From an uncultured Porphyromonas sp. (GTDB lineage: Bacteria; Bacteroidota; Bacteroidia; Bacteroidales; Porphyromonadaceae), in contig NZ_CAJZFJ010000047.1 of NCBI RefSeq assembly GCF_915070105.1, positions 1 through 17,329 of the forward strand: a DNA stretch of 17,329 nt. Reading direction: 5' to 3'. The notes beneath the pieces were generated by a model that had not been told where the DNA came from, ran no database searches, and was given only the letters and a program-made list of their open reading frames with translations. Below, in pieces: positions 8,005-16,056 of the stretch (positions are counted from its first letter, which is position 1; each line of letters begins with the position of its first letter). Position numbers and translations under genes: made by a program.

Positions 8005-8038
8005 TAAACAAAAAGACTTCGGCACAGGGAACAAAGCA

Positions 8039-8833
8039 ATGAAGCAATATCAAGACTTACTCCGCCACATCCTAGCGACAGGTAGAGAGAAGGGCGATCG
8101 TACCGGTACGGGGACGATCAGCACCTTTGGCTATCAGATGCGCTTCGATCTTAGGGAGGGATTCCCCCTCTTGACGACCAAGAAGCTCCATCTGAAGAGT
8201 ATTATCTACGAGCTCCTATGGTTCCTACGGGGCGATACCAACGTGCATTACCTACAGGAGCATGGGGTGAGGATCTGGAATGAGTGGGCACGTGAGGATG
8301 GAGACCTGGGGCCCATCTACGGCTACCAGTGGCGCTCCTGGCCTGACTACCAAGGGGGGCATATCGACCAGATTCAGCAGATCATCGATCAGCTAAGGCG
8401 AGACCCCGATAGTCGGCGAATGCTCGTCTCGGCATGGAATGTAGCCCAGCTTGATCAGATGGCACTCGCTCCATGTCACTGCCTGATGCAGTTCTACGTG
8501 GCCGAGGGGAGACTCAGCCTACAGCTCTATCAGCGTAGTGCGGATGTATTCCTCGGTGTACCCTTCAATATTGCTTCCTATGCCCTGCTGCTGATGATGA
8601 TCGCACAGGTGACGGGACTGGAGGTAGGGGACTTCGTCCATACCTTCGGAGATGTCCATATCTATCGAGATCACCTAGAGCAGGTCGAGCTCCAGCTAGA
8701 GCGTACACCTAAGGAGCTACCTCAGATGAAGCTCAACCCACAGATCCGTCAGCTGGAGGACTTCACCTATGAGGACTTTGAGCTCATAGGCTATGAGCCC
8801 TATCCCCACATAGCAGCAAAGGTCTCCGTCTAA
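8039..8833 (+). CDS. thyA: Thymidylate synthase
   Basis: Makes dTMP from dUMP with 5,10-methylenetetrahydrofolate as methyl donor and reductant, releasing dihydrofolate; cytoplasmic. From ATG 8039 the product is 264 residues, the same length as the E. coli enzyme as I recall it, and appears to align with it without gaps. Visible active-site parts are DRTGTGT (phosphate-binding Arg21), DSRRMLVSAWN (Arg126/127), APCHCLMQF (nucleophile Cys146), YQRSADVFLG (Arg166, Asp169), PFNIASYAL (Asn177) and VHIYRDH (His207, Tyr209). An upstream in-frame ATG at 7994 would add 15 non-conserved residues and precedes the promoter element, so 8039 is chosen. folA follows after 28 bases, which fits their shared role in folate turnover. 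Confidence 0.97.
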   Translation: MKQYQDLLRHILATGREKGDRTGTGTISTFGYQMRFDLREGFPLLTTKKLHLKSIIYELLWFLRGDTNVHYLQEHGVRIWNEWAREDGDLGPIYGYQWRSWPDYQGGHIDQIQQIIDQLRRDPDSRRMLVSAWNVAQLDQMALAPCHCLMQFYVAEGRLSLQLYQRSADVFLGVPFNIASYALLLMMIAQVTGLEVGDFVHTFGDVHIYRDHLEQVELQLERTPKELPQMKLNPQIRQLEDFTYEDFELIGYEPYPHIAAKVSV

Positions 8834-8861
8834 CCCCCCTTATAGGACAAGATACGTAGAT

Positions 8862-9362
8862 ATGATACTCTCCATCATCGTCGCTATGGGTGAGGATAGA
8901 GCGATCGGTAAGGACAACCAGCTCCTATGGCGGCTCTCTGACGACCTCCGACGCTTCAAGGCTCTGACGACAGGACATACCATACTCATGGGACGACGTA
9001 CCTATGAGTCCCTCCCCAATGGCGCTCTGCCCAATAGACGCAATATCGTCATCAGCCGTACTCTAGGCTCTCTGCCCGGGGCAGAGGTTTATGCCTCGGT
9101 CGAGGAGGCTCTCTCCGAGGTAGAGCAGGACGAAGAGGTCTTCGTCATCGGTGGAGGAGCGATCTATGGAGCCTTCCTCCCACGGGTAGATAGGATCTAT
9201 CTGACATACGTCCGAGCTTCCTTCCCTGGAGCGGATACATTCTTCCCTGCCCTTGACATGGAGCAGTGGGTGGAGCAGGAAGTGCAGGAATATCCCGCAG
9301 ATGAGCGGAACGAATATGCCACACGATTTAGCCTTCTCGTACGAAAGAGGGGGCAGTGCTAA
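8862..9362 (+). CDS. folA: Dihydrofolate reductase
   Basis: Reduces dihydrofolate to tetrahydrofolate with NADPH, regenerating the cofactor that ThyA uses up; the target of trimethoprim-type antifolates. It is 166 residues, a normal length. Motifs: IIVAMGEDRAIGKDNQLLW with Trp23 of the active-site loop, LSDDLRRFK with acidic Asp28 (equivalent of E. coli Asp27), ILMGRRTYES (NADPH binding), LPNRRNIVISR, VFVIGGGAIYGAFL (the Gly-Gly NADPH site) and the late GADTFFP. It is 28 bases downstream of thyA without a terminator between, so co-transcription is likely. AGGAC at 8844-8848 is a weak, rather distant ribosome site. Confidence 0.96.
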   Translation: MILSIIVAMGEDRAIGKDNQLLWRLSDDLRRFKALTTGHTILMGRRTYESLPNGALPNRRNIVISRTLGSLPGAEVYASVEEALSEVEQDEEVFVIGGGAIYGAFLPRVDRIYLTYVRASFPGADTFFPALDMEQWVEQEVQEYPADERNEYATRFSLLVRKRGQC

Positions 9363-9405
9363 CATAAGACTTCGATACTTAAGACATATATTAAGCTACT
9401 AAGCG

Positions 9406-10767
9406 ATGCAGAAACCAACGATCCCTAAGGGTATGCGAGACTTCGGGCCAGTAGAGATGGCACGACGTAACTATATCTTCGACACCATCCGAGAGGTCTA
9501 CGCTCTCTTTGGCTACCGCCAGATCGAGACCCCAACGATGGAGCAGCTCTCTACCCTAATGGGCAAATATGGAGAGGAGGGCGACCGTCTACTCTTCAAG
9601 GTGCTGAACTCTGGGGATGCCCTACGGGACTTCAGCGATGAGGAGCTACTGGAGCGCAATGCCACACGCTTCGCCAATAAAGCTTGTGAGAAGGGGCTAC
9701 GCTACGATCTGACCGTACCCTTTGCTCGCTACGTGGTCATGCATCGCTCAGAGCTTACGTTGCCCTTCCGTCGCTATCAGATACAGCCCGTATGGCGTGC
9801 TGACCGCCCACAGAAGGGGCGCTACCGAGAGTTCTACCAGTGCGATGCGGATGTGATCGGCTCCACCTCGCTCCTCAATGAAGTGGAGCTACTACAGATC
9901 ATAGACGAGGTCTACCGCCGTCTAGGTCTGCGTGTACGCATCCTACTGAACAACCGAAAGATACTCGGCGGTATCGCTGAAGTCATAGGAGCTGAGGATC
10001 GGCTGATCGATATCACGACGGCGATCGACAAGCTCGACAAGATAGGGGAGGAGAAGGTATTCGATGAGCTCCGAAGCAAGGCCTTCACCGAGCAGGAGCT
10101 AGAGCGACTACGCCCTTTGCTCTCACTCTCGGGCACTAATCGGGAGAAGCTCCAGCGGCTATCCTCCCTACTAGCTCAGTCAGAGCAGGGGCAGAAGGGG
10201 ATCGAGGAGCTACTCTTCATCCTCGACCATACCGACCACCTGGACTTCACCGCAGAGCTAGCTATAGACCTTAGCCTAGCCCGTGGGCTATCCTACTATA
10301 CAGGAGCTATCCTAGAGGTCAAGGCTCTGGATGCCGCTATGGGAAGTATCTCAGGCGGTGGACGCTATGATGACCTCACGGGGATCTTCGGCCTCGGAGG
10401 ACTGAGTGGGGTAGGGATCTCCTTCGGCGCAGACCGTATCTATGATGTCCTGCTAGAGCTAGGGCTCTTCCCCGAAGATGCAGAGACCGGTACTCAGGTG
10501 CTCTTTGCCAACTTCGGGCAGGAGGATGCGCTCTATCTCATGCCCATCATCGCCCGCCTTCGCCGTGCGGGAGTGCGCTGTGAGCTCTATCCTGAGCCCA
10601 CCAAGATCAAGAAGCAGATGAGCTATGCCGATAGCCTACATATCCCCTATGTCGTCCTCGTCGGCGAAGAGGAACGTCTCTCGGGACGCTTTACCCTAAA
10701 GGATATGCACCTAGGCGAGCAGAAGACGCTTAGCGAAGAGGAGCTACTAGAGTATATCTATCACTAA
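9406..10767 (+). CDS. hisS: Histidyl-tRNA synthetase
   Basis: Class II aminoacyl-tRNA synthetase that charges tRNA-His; cytoplasmic. It is 453 residues. GMRDFGP (9-15) is the N-terminal signature. Motif 2 spans about 121-148 (FRRYQIQPVWRADRPQKGRY followed by REFYQCDADV). LARGLSYYTGAILEV (291-305) is the histidine-specific HisA loop. Motif 3 is GVGISFGADRI (335-345), and the C-terminal anticodon-binding domain runs from about 363. It starts 43 bases after folA with no terminator visible, so it may belong to the same transcript. dxs follows after 13 bases. Confidence 0.96.
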   Translation: MQKPTIPKGMRDFGPVEMARRNYIFDTIREVYALFGYRQIETPTMEQLSTLMGKYGEEGDRLLFKVLNSGDALRDFSDEELLERNATRFANKACEKGLRYDLTVPFARYVVMHRSELTLPFRRYQIQPVWRADRPQKGRYREFYQCDADVIGSTSLLNEVELLQIIDEVYRRLGLRVRILLNNRKILGGIAEVIGAEDRLIDITTAIDKLDKIGEEKVFDELRSKAFTEQELERLRPLLSLSGTNREKLQRLSSLLAQSEQGQKGIEELLFILDHTDHLDFTAELAIDLSLARGLSYYTGAILEVKALDAAMGSISGGGRYDDLTGIFGLGGLSGVGISFGADRIYDVLLELGLFPEDAETGTQVLFANFGQEDALYLMPIIARLRRAGVRCELYPEPTKIKKQMSYADSLHIPYVVLVGEEERLSGRFTLKDMHLGEQKTLSEEELLEYIYH

Positions 10768-10780
10768 AGGCCCGTAAGAC

Positions 10781-12724
10781 GTGCTACAACAAGAGGAATC
10801 ACAGACCACCCCCACCTCATCAGCTGAGATAGGCTATCCGCTCCTAGACAAGATCCGGGAGCCTAGGGATCTTCGCCGTCTCAGCCCTGATCAACTACCG
10901 CACCTCTGTGCCGAGATCCGTCGCTTCATGCTTGAGGCGCTCTCGGTCAACCCCGGACACCTCGGTGCAAACCTTGGAGCCGTAGAGATCACCGTAGCCA
11001 TGCACTACGTCTTCGATACTCCTGAGGATAGGATCGTGTGGGACGTGGGGCATCAGGCCTATGTCCATAAGATCCTCACAGGGCGCCGAGAGGCCTTCGG
11101 CACACTGCGCAAGTGGGGTGGGCTAGCAGGCTTCCCGATCCCATCCGAGAGTGAGTACGATACATTCGCAGCAGGGCACGCTTCGAACTCTATTTCGGCA
11201 GCTCTCGGGATGGCTGTAGCCGTTGCGCTGAAGGAGGAGCATCGCCGTGTCGTAGCCTTTATCGGTGATGGTGCGATGTCGGGAGGGATGGCCTTTGAGG
11301 GGCTGAACAATGCCTCCTCCTTCCCCAATAACCTCCTTGTGATCCTCAACGACAACAATATGTCCATCGACCACAATGTCGGTGGGCTCAATAAGCACAT
11401 GGTCAATCTGCTGACCAATCCCACCTACAACAGCATGCGCTACGATATGTATCGTGCCCTGCGCAAGCTGCACATCATCCAGGAGGATCAGCGCAAGGGG
11501 TTGCTACGCTTCAATAATAGAGTCAAGTCCCTAATCTCGGGGCAGAGCAACTTCTTCGATAGCTTCAGTATCCGATACCTAGGCCCTACAGATGGGCACG
11601 ATATAGCGCACCTCGTACAGATCCTACAGGATATCCGTGATATGAAGGGGCCTCGTATCCTACATATCAGCACTAAGAAGGGGAAGGGCTACACCCCAGC
11701 AGAGGAAGATCCCACGGTATGGCATGCCCCAGGGAAGTTTGATCCCATGACGGGAGAGCGTGTCCTAGGTAGTGCTACCCCCCAGCCGCCTAAGTATCAG
11801 GATGTCTTCGGGCATACGCTCGTCGAGCTCGCTGATGAAGATGAGCGTATAATAGCCGTCACACCAGCCATGCCAACAGGATGCTCAATGACCTATATGA
11901 TGGAGGCTTACCCTCAGCGATCATTCGATGTGGGGATAGCAGAGGAGCATGCTGTGACCTTCTCCTCTGGCTTGGCCGCCGAGGGCCTAATCCCCGTGTG
12001 CAACATCTACTCCACATTCATGCAGCGAGCCTATGATCAGCTCATTCATGATGTGGCACTCACGGAGAGTCATGTCGTCTTCTGTCTCGATCGTGCAGGG
12101 CTAGTCGGGGAGGATGGAGCGACCCATCAGGGTGCCTTCGATATAGCCTATCTCAGGACAATCCCTGGAATGACCGTTTGCTCTCCTTATGATGAGATAC
12201 AGCTAAGGCACCTGATGCGCTCCGCCTGCTTCGAGTGGTCTGGCCCTATCGCTATTCGTTATCCTAGAGGCTCGGGGTCAGTCATAGACTGGCGACAGCC
12301 GATGCTGTCCTATCCCTATGCTAAGTCACGGGTACTCTCCTCGGGTGAGGACCTTACCTTCCTATCCCTTGGCCCACTCGGAGTGACAGTGAGCCGTGTC
12401 GTAGAGCGCCTACAGAGAGAGGGCTACGCAGTGGGACATGTCGATCTTGTCTTTGCCAAGCCCCTCGATGAAGGGACTTTGGAGCAGGTATTCCGCCAGA
12501 GCAAGCGTGTAATTACCATCGAGGAAGGATGCCTCAATGGGGGCGTAGGCTCGGGTATTCTACAGCTCGCTATGGAGCGAGGCTTCACAGCGAGGATCAA
12601 GTGTCTCGGACTACCCGATGAATTCATCGCCCATGGGACGCCCGCAGAACAGCGGAAGTACTGTGGCCTAGATGAAGAGGCTATATATCAGACGGCTAAG
12701 GAGCTCCTAGCCACCCAACCATAG
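10781..12724 (+). CDS. dxs: 1-deoxy-D-xylulose-5-phosphate synthase
   Basis: Thiamine-diphosphate enzyme joining pyruvate and glyceraldehyde 3-phosphate, the first step of the MEP isoprenoid route, and a source of thiamine and pyridoxal precursors. It is 647 residues. NPGHLGANLG carries the catalytic His60. GDGAMSGG (162-169) with LNDNNMSID (189-197) forms the Mg/ThDP site. IAEEHAVT (386-393) holds the ThDP-activating Glu388. DRAGLVGEDGATHQGAFD (437-454) and IRYPRGSGS (492-500) belong to the pyrimidine domain. The start is a GTG; the next in-frame ATG falls inside the conserved domain at residue 50, so the GTG is preferred, with AAAGG from the hisS stop region as a likely ribosome site. It lies 5 bases before trkA. 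Confidence 0.95.
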   Translation: MLQQEESQTTPTSSAEIGYPLLDKIREPRDLRRLSPDQLPHLCAEIRRFMLEALSVNPGHLGANLGAVEITVAMHYVFDTPEDRIVWDVGHQAYVHKILTGRREAFGTLRKWGGLAGFPIPSESEYDTFAAGHASNSISAALGMAVAVALKEEHRRVVAFIGDGAMSGGMAFEGLNNASSFPNNLLVILNDNNMSIDHNVGGLNKHMVNLLTNPTYNSMRYDMYRALRKLHIIQEDQRKGLLRFNNRVKSLISGQSNFFDSFSIRYLGPTDGHDIAHLVQILQDIRDMKGPRILHISTKKGKGYTPAEEDPTVWHAPGKFDPMTGERVLGSATPQPPKYQDVFGHTLVELADEDERIIAVTPAMPTGCSMTYMMEAYPQRSFDVGIAEEHAVTFSSGLAAEGLIPVCNIYSTFMQRAYDQLIHDVALTESHVVFCLDRAGLVGEDGATHQGAFDIAYLRTIPGMTVCSPYDEIQLRHLMRSACFEWSGPIAIRYPRGSGSVIDWRQPMLSYPYAKSRVLSSGEDLTFLSLGPLGVTVSRVVERLQREGYAVGHVDLVFAKPLDEGTLEQVFRQSKRVITIEEGCLNGGVGSGILQLAMERGFTARIKCLGLPDEFIAHGTPAEQRKYCGLDEEAIYQTAKELLATQP

Positions 12725-12729
12725 AGAAA

Positions 12730-14082
12730 ATGCGGATCATAATCGCAGGTGCAGGCGAAGTGGGGACACATCTGGCTAAGATGCTCTCCAATGAGGATCA
12801 GAACATCGTCCTCTTGGACTCAGATGCGAAGAAACTTGAACGAGCAGCGCACCACCTAGAGGTTCTTCCCATAGAGGGTAGTCCTACGCTCCTCTCAGAC
12901 CTAGAGAATGCCCATGTAGAGGGTGCAGATCTCTTCGTAGGGGTGACTCCCAACGAGTCCACGAACATTATGGCCTGTGCGCTAGCCAAGCGTGTGGGAG
13001 CCAAGCACACCATAGCTCGCATCAATAATGCAGAGTACCTGGAGGCAGAATATGGTAAGCTATTAGAAGAGCTCGGGGTAGACTGGATGATCTATCCCGA
13101 GGAACTCGCTGCCAACGAGATCGCTGCTATCACGAAGTACCCCTGGGCTCGTCAGTACATCACTCTCTTCAATGGTGCACTAGCACTCATCGGAGTCAAG
13201 GTACGCCGAGGATCCCCCATTGTGGGCAAGCACCTCCACGAGCTCAAGGGAATGCTACCCGAGGCGGAGTCCAAATCCTATCATATCGTCGCCATAAAGC
13301 GAGACTTAGATACGATCATTCCGAGTGGTCGTACTCTGATTGAGCATAACGACCTCGTCTTCTTCACCTGTGGAGTAGAGCACACTGATGTTATTCGTCA
13401 GCTAGCTGGTAAAGACGCTCCTGAGATACGGCGTATCGTCATAATGGGGGCTAGCCCAGTAGCACTAAGAGCCATCACCAAGATCCCATCCAACATCCAG
13501 ATAGCCCTCATAGAGATCAATAAGGACAAGTGTCTACGTCTCTCTGAGCGTATGCCTGCCAACGTAGAGATCTATCACGGAGATGGACGTGACCCCGAGA
13601 TCTGTGAGGAGGTAGGGCTAAGTGATGCTCAGGTATTTGTCGCTCTCACGGAGAACTCAGAGACTAATGTCCTTGCCTGCTTGGCTGCCAAGAGGTACAA
13701 CGTCTACAAGACGATCGCTAAGGAGGAGAATATCGACTATATCCCCTTGGCCTATCGCCTTGATATTGGGACTCTGATCAACAAGAAGCTCCTAGCTGCA
13801 GGCTATATCTACCGCATCCTCCTCGGACAGCAGACAGGGCAGGTCACCTGCCTCTCACTCGTAAGCAATGCTGAGGTCGTCGAACTCGTTGCCCGCCGAG
13901 ACTCCAAGATCGTTGGGAAGAAGGTCAGCCAACTGAACCTCCCCTCCAACATTACCTTCGGTGGGATGATCCGCAATGGCACACCTGCTATGATCGATGG
14001 TGACACGGTCTTCGAGCCCTATGACCATGTGGTCATCTTCTACCACGATGTCTCTATCAATGAGCTGAACAAGCTCTTCTAG
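12730..14082 (+). CDS. trkA: Trk potassium uptake regulatory protein TrkA
   Basis: Peripheral cytoplasmic subunit that binds NAD(H) or ATP and gates the TrkH channel. It is 450 residues with the duplicated RCK plan: the first Rossmann domain has canonical GAGEVGTHLAK (6-16) and is followed by an RCK-C domain. The second Rossmann starts IVIMGASPVALRAI, where the glycine loop is degenerate, followed by ALIEINKDKC and NVEIYHGDGRDPEI, and then a second RCK-C domain that ends the protein. It is 5 bases from dxs and just ahead of trkH, so the three genes are very likely one transcript. Confidence 0.94.
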   Translation: MRIIIAGAGEVGTHLAKMLSNEDQNIVLLDSDAKKLERAAHHLEVLPIEGSPTLLSDLENAHVEGADLFVGVTPNESTNIMACALAKRVGAKHTIARINNAEYLEAEYGKLLEELGVDWMIYPEELAANEIAAITKYPWARQYITLFNGALALIGVKVRRGSPIVGKHLHELKGMLPEAESKSYHIVAIKRDLDTIIPSGRTLIEHNDLVFFTCGVEHTDVIRQLAGKDAPEIRRIVIMGASPVALRAITKIPSNIQIALIEINKDKCLRLSERMPANVEIYHGDGRDPEICEEVGLSDAQVFVALTENSETNVLACLAAKRYNVYKTIAKEENIDYIPLAYRLDIGTLINKKLLAAGYIYRILLGQQTGQVTCLSLVSNAEVVELVARRDSKIVGKKVSQLNLPSNITFGGMIRNGTPAMIDGDTVFEPYDHVVIFYHDVSINELNKLF

Positions 14083-14085
14083 TAT

Positions 14086-14092
14086 AAGGTGG
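14086..14092 (+). promoter_or_regulatory. Ribosome binding site deciding the trkH start
   Basis: AAGGTGG lies 5 bases before the ATG at 14098 and is close to the AAGGAGG consensus. The alternative GTG start at 14089 lies inside this site, which argues for the ATG. Confidence 0.55.
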
Positions 14093-14097
14093 AAGCT

Positions 14098-15552
14098 ATG
14101 CACTCCATTAACTTCCGATTCATCAGTCGTGTCCTAGGCATGATGTGCCTACTGGAGGCTGGTGTCATAGTCGGGATACTTATCTTAGCTATCTGCCTGG
14201 GTGAGTCTTTCCTCCCTTGGGCTGGAACGGTCTTAGCCTTCACTGGCGTAGGGCTTCCCCTCCTAGGACTAGGAAAGGAAGTCAAAAAGAAGAAGCAAGC
14301 GACACGTCGAGAGGGGATGCTTACAGTGACCCTAACTTGGGTCTTGCTCTCGCTTATCGGGATGCTTCCCTTCCTCATGTATGGAGCGACAGATAATGCT
14401 CTTGATGCTTTCTTCGAGACGGTCTCGGGCTTTACGACTACGGGAGCTACGATCTTTGAGGATGTAGAGTCTCTGCCACGCTCTCTACTCTTTTGGCGCA
14501 GTATCACACAGTGGCAGGGTGGGGTAGGTATCGTCGTCTTCACCGTAGCACTGATGCCTATCTTCGGTGGTGGAGCTACTCAGCTCTACAATGCCGAGAC
14601 GACTGGTATCACGCATGACCGCTTCTTCCCTCGTATTACGGACGTTGCCAAGGCTCTTTGGCTCGTCTATCTGGCAGAGACGTTGGTGCTGATTGTACTC
14701 TTATGGCTAGGACCGATGTGCCTCTTCGATGCTGTCTGCCATGCCTTGACCTGTATCTCTACTGGTGGATATTCTACCCGTAATGCTAGTATAGAGGCCT
14801 TTCACTCTCCCTATGTAGACTATGTGATCTCGGGCTTTATGTACATCGGGAGCTTGAACCTGACCCTGGTGTTCTTTGCCCTCACGGGGAAGCCCGGACG
14901 CTTATTTAAGGACGAAGAGTTTCGCTTCTTTAGCCTCTTCATCCTCTCGATTGGCGTAATGATGGCAGTGAGCCTATACCAACGTGGCCAGTATCCCACC
15001 ATAGAGGAGAATGTACGCTTTGCCCTATTTCAGACCATCTCCTTAGGCTCCAGTACCGGGTATGTATCTATGGACCTGACCCATCTGGGGCCATTTATAT
15101 GGATGCTTGCGCTTATCCTAATGTTCGTCAATGGCTGTGCAGGTTCGACCTCTGGAGGGCTGAAGAGTGCCCGCTTCCTAGTACTGCTCAAGAACCTATA
15201 CAACGAATTCAAGAAGCAGATTCACCCGCATCTACTTACCCCCGTGCTGATGAACAAGCGTCAGCTCAGTGTGAGTGCGGTGCATCAGGTCTTGGCTTTC
15301 TGCGTTATGTACATCATGTTGATCTTTATGGGGGCTACCCTGCTCTTGATGGATCAGAATGACTTCATTTCCAGTGTCAGTATAACATGCTCTGCTATCA
15401 GTAACTCTGGCCCAGGCATCGGTAAGTACGGACTCTCAGTGAGCGAAGCAGGAGCCTTTACGAAGAGCATACTTTGCTTCCTTATGCTCGCTGGGCGACT
15501 AGAAGTCTTCACAGTACTCGGTATCCTTACTCCATACTTCTGGAAGAGGTGA
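14098..15552 (+). CDS. trkH: Trk-type potassium channel subunit TrkH
   Basis: Integral inner-membrane subunit that conducts K+, gated by TrkA. It is 484 residues from ATG 14098; a GTG at 14089 would add three. The protein is hydrophobic throughout with about ten membrane segments. The four pore-loop selectivity regions are visible in order: SGFTTTGATIF (about 14428-14460), CISTGGYSTR (about 14752-14781), SLGSSTGYVS (about 15040-15069) and SNSGPGIGKYG (about 15400-15432). SITQWQGGVGIVVFTVALMP after the first loop is typical of TrkH rather than KtrB. It is the last gene of the rightward group, followed by a strong hairpin. Confidence 0.95.
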   Translation: MHSINFRFISRVLGMMCLLEAGVIVGILILAICLGESFLPWAGTVLAFTGVGLPLLGLGKEVKKKKQATRREGMLTVTLTWVLLSLIGMLPFLMYGATDNALDAFFETVSGFTTTGATIFEDVESLPRSLLFWRSITQWQGGVGIVVFTVALMPIFGGGATQLYNAETTGITHDRFFPRITDVAKALWLVYLAETLVLIVLLWLGPMCLFDAVCHALTCISTGGYSTRNASIEAFHSPYVDYVISGFMYIGSLNLTLVFFALTGKPGRLFKDEEFRFFSLFILSIGVMMAVSLYQRGQYPTIEENVRFALFQTISLGSSTGYVSMDLTHLGPFIWMLALILMFVNGCAGSTSGGLKSARFLVLLKNLYNEFKKQIHPHLLTPVLMNKRQLSVSAVHQVLAFCVMYIMLIFMGATLLLMDQNDFISSVSITCSAISNSGPGIGKYGLSVSEAGAFTKSILCFLMLAGRLEVFTVLGILTPYFWKR

Positions 15553-15579
15553 TCTATCACGACCACTCTCTTCTACATA

Positions 15580-15628
15580 AAAGGAATAAGCCCCAGGTGT
15601 GCATTTCACACCTGGGGCTTATTCCTTT
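15580..15628. terminator. Perfect 22-bp hairpin after trkH
   Basis: Arms 15580-15601 and 15607-15628 pair without mismatch around the 5-base loop CATTT. The stem has A-rich and T-rich ends on either side, so it can end the rightward trk transcript and the leftward DUF349-DUF6122 transcript that converges on it from 15682. Confidence 0.88.
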
Positions 15629-15681
15629 ATGCTAAAATATGAGCCTCTGTCCTTTCTGATGGGGCACCCATCCTCTGTAGG

Positions 15682-16017
15682 CTATCGCCAAAGGTAGAAG
15701 TCTTGCCAGTCAGTCACCATGTGGAAGAGTAACCCGACTCCTACGACTCGCACCCACCATGGTAGACCGAGCCTGCGCAGAGGTAGGATACAGAGTAGCG
15801 CATATAGAGCGATCATCGGATAAGAGTGCAATAGATGGAAGCCTACACTACATCTATTGGGGTCAAAGATAGGCCGTACAAGTAGGTGATCCAGATCCAC
15901 CAGCATAGTAGCTAGTAGGATGAAGTAAGCCTTGACCTGCCTAGACCTCCCCCACAAATAAGCAATGAAGTAGGGAGCGATGAAGTGTAGACCATAATGA
16001 ATGATCCCGCGAAGCAT
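15682..16017 (-). CDS. DUF6122 family small membrane protein
   Basis: A 111-residue protein resembling the DUF6122 family common in Bacteroidetes; function unknown. It begins MLRGIIHYGLHFIAPYFIAY, a hydrophobic segment containing a His, then AYFILLATMLVDLDHLL, RCSVGFHLLHSYPMIALYAL, and ends GVGLLFHMVTDWQDFYLWR. Three to four membrane segments and several conserved Asp and His residues (DLDH, GFHLLHS, H-x3-D) suggest a metal site within the membrane, as in YdjM/YbcI-like proteins; that is inference. It begins 39 bases after the stop of the DUF349 gene on the same strand, so the two are probably co-transcribed. Confidence 0.75.
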   Translation of the reverse strand: MLRGIIHYGLHFIAPYFIAYLWGRSRQVKAYFILLATMLVDLDHLLVRPIFDPNRCSVGFHLLHSYPMIALYALLCILPLRRLGLPWWVRVVGVGLLFHMVTDWQDFYLWR

Positions 16018-16056
16018 ACCCTATAGCTCTCTTAGCTCGAGGCATAAGCTAGAGGG

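Larger units (their letters stand above)
6906..8038. other. 1.1-kb divergent non-coding region rich in repeats and hairpins
   Basis: I find no supportable protein gene, tRNA or rRNA between the DUF262 operon (leftward) and thyA (rightward). It is much longer than any other intergenic gap in the window. It contains, in order, a probable leftward promoter with a dyad, three 22-bp palindromic repeats, an imperfect inverted repeat, a 19-bp perfect hairpin with an overlapping alternative pairing, two further hairpins, a bulged hairpin, and the thyA promoter. It could hold a structured non-coding RNA, regulator sites, or remnants of a lost gene. No known RNA family signature (RNase P, tmRNA, SRP RNA) was recognised. 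Confidence 0.6.

Noticed and set aside
11059..11424. Open frames on the minus strand inside dxs (and similar ones inside other genes)
   Set aside because: They lie wholly inside well-identified genes, have low-complexity Ser/Arg-rich translations, and match no known family.
16018..16056. Weak inverted repeat (CTCTTAGCT / AGCTAGAG) between the DUF349 and DUF6122 genes as a terminator
   Set aside because: It needs a bulge, the stem is short, and no T-tract follows, so co-transcription of the two genes remains more likely.
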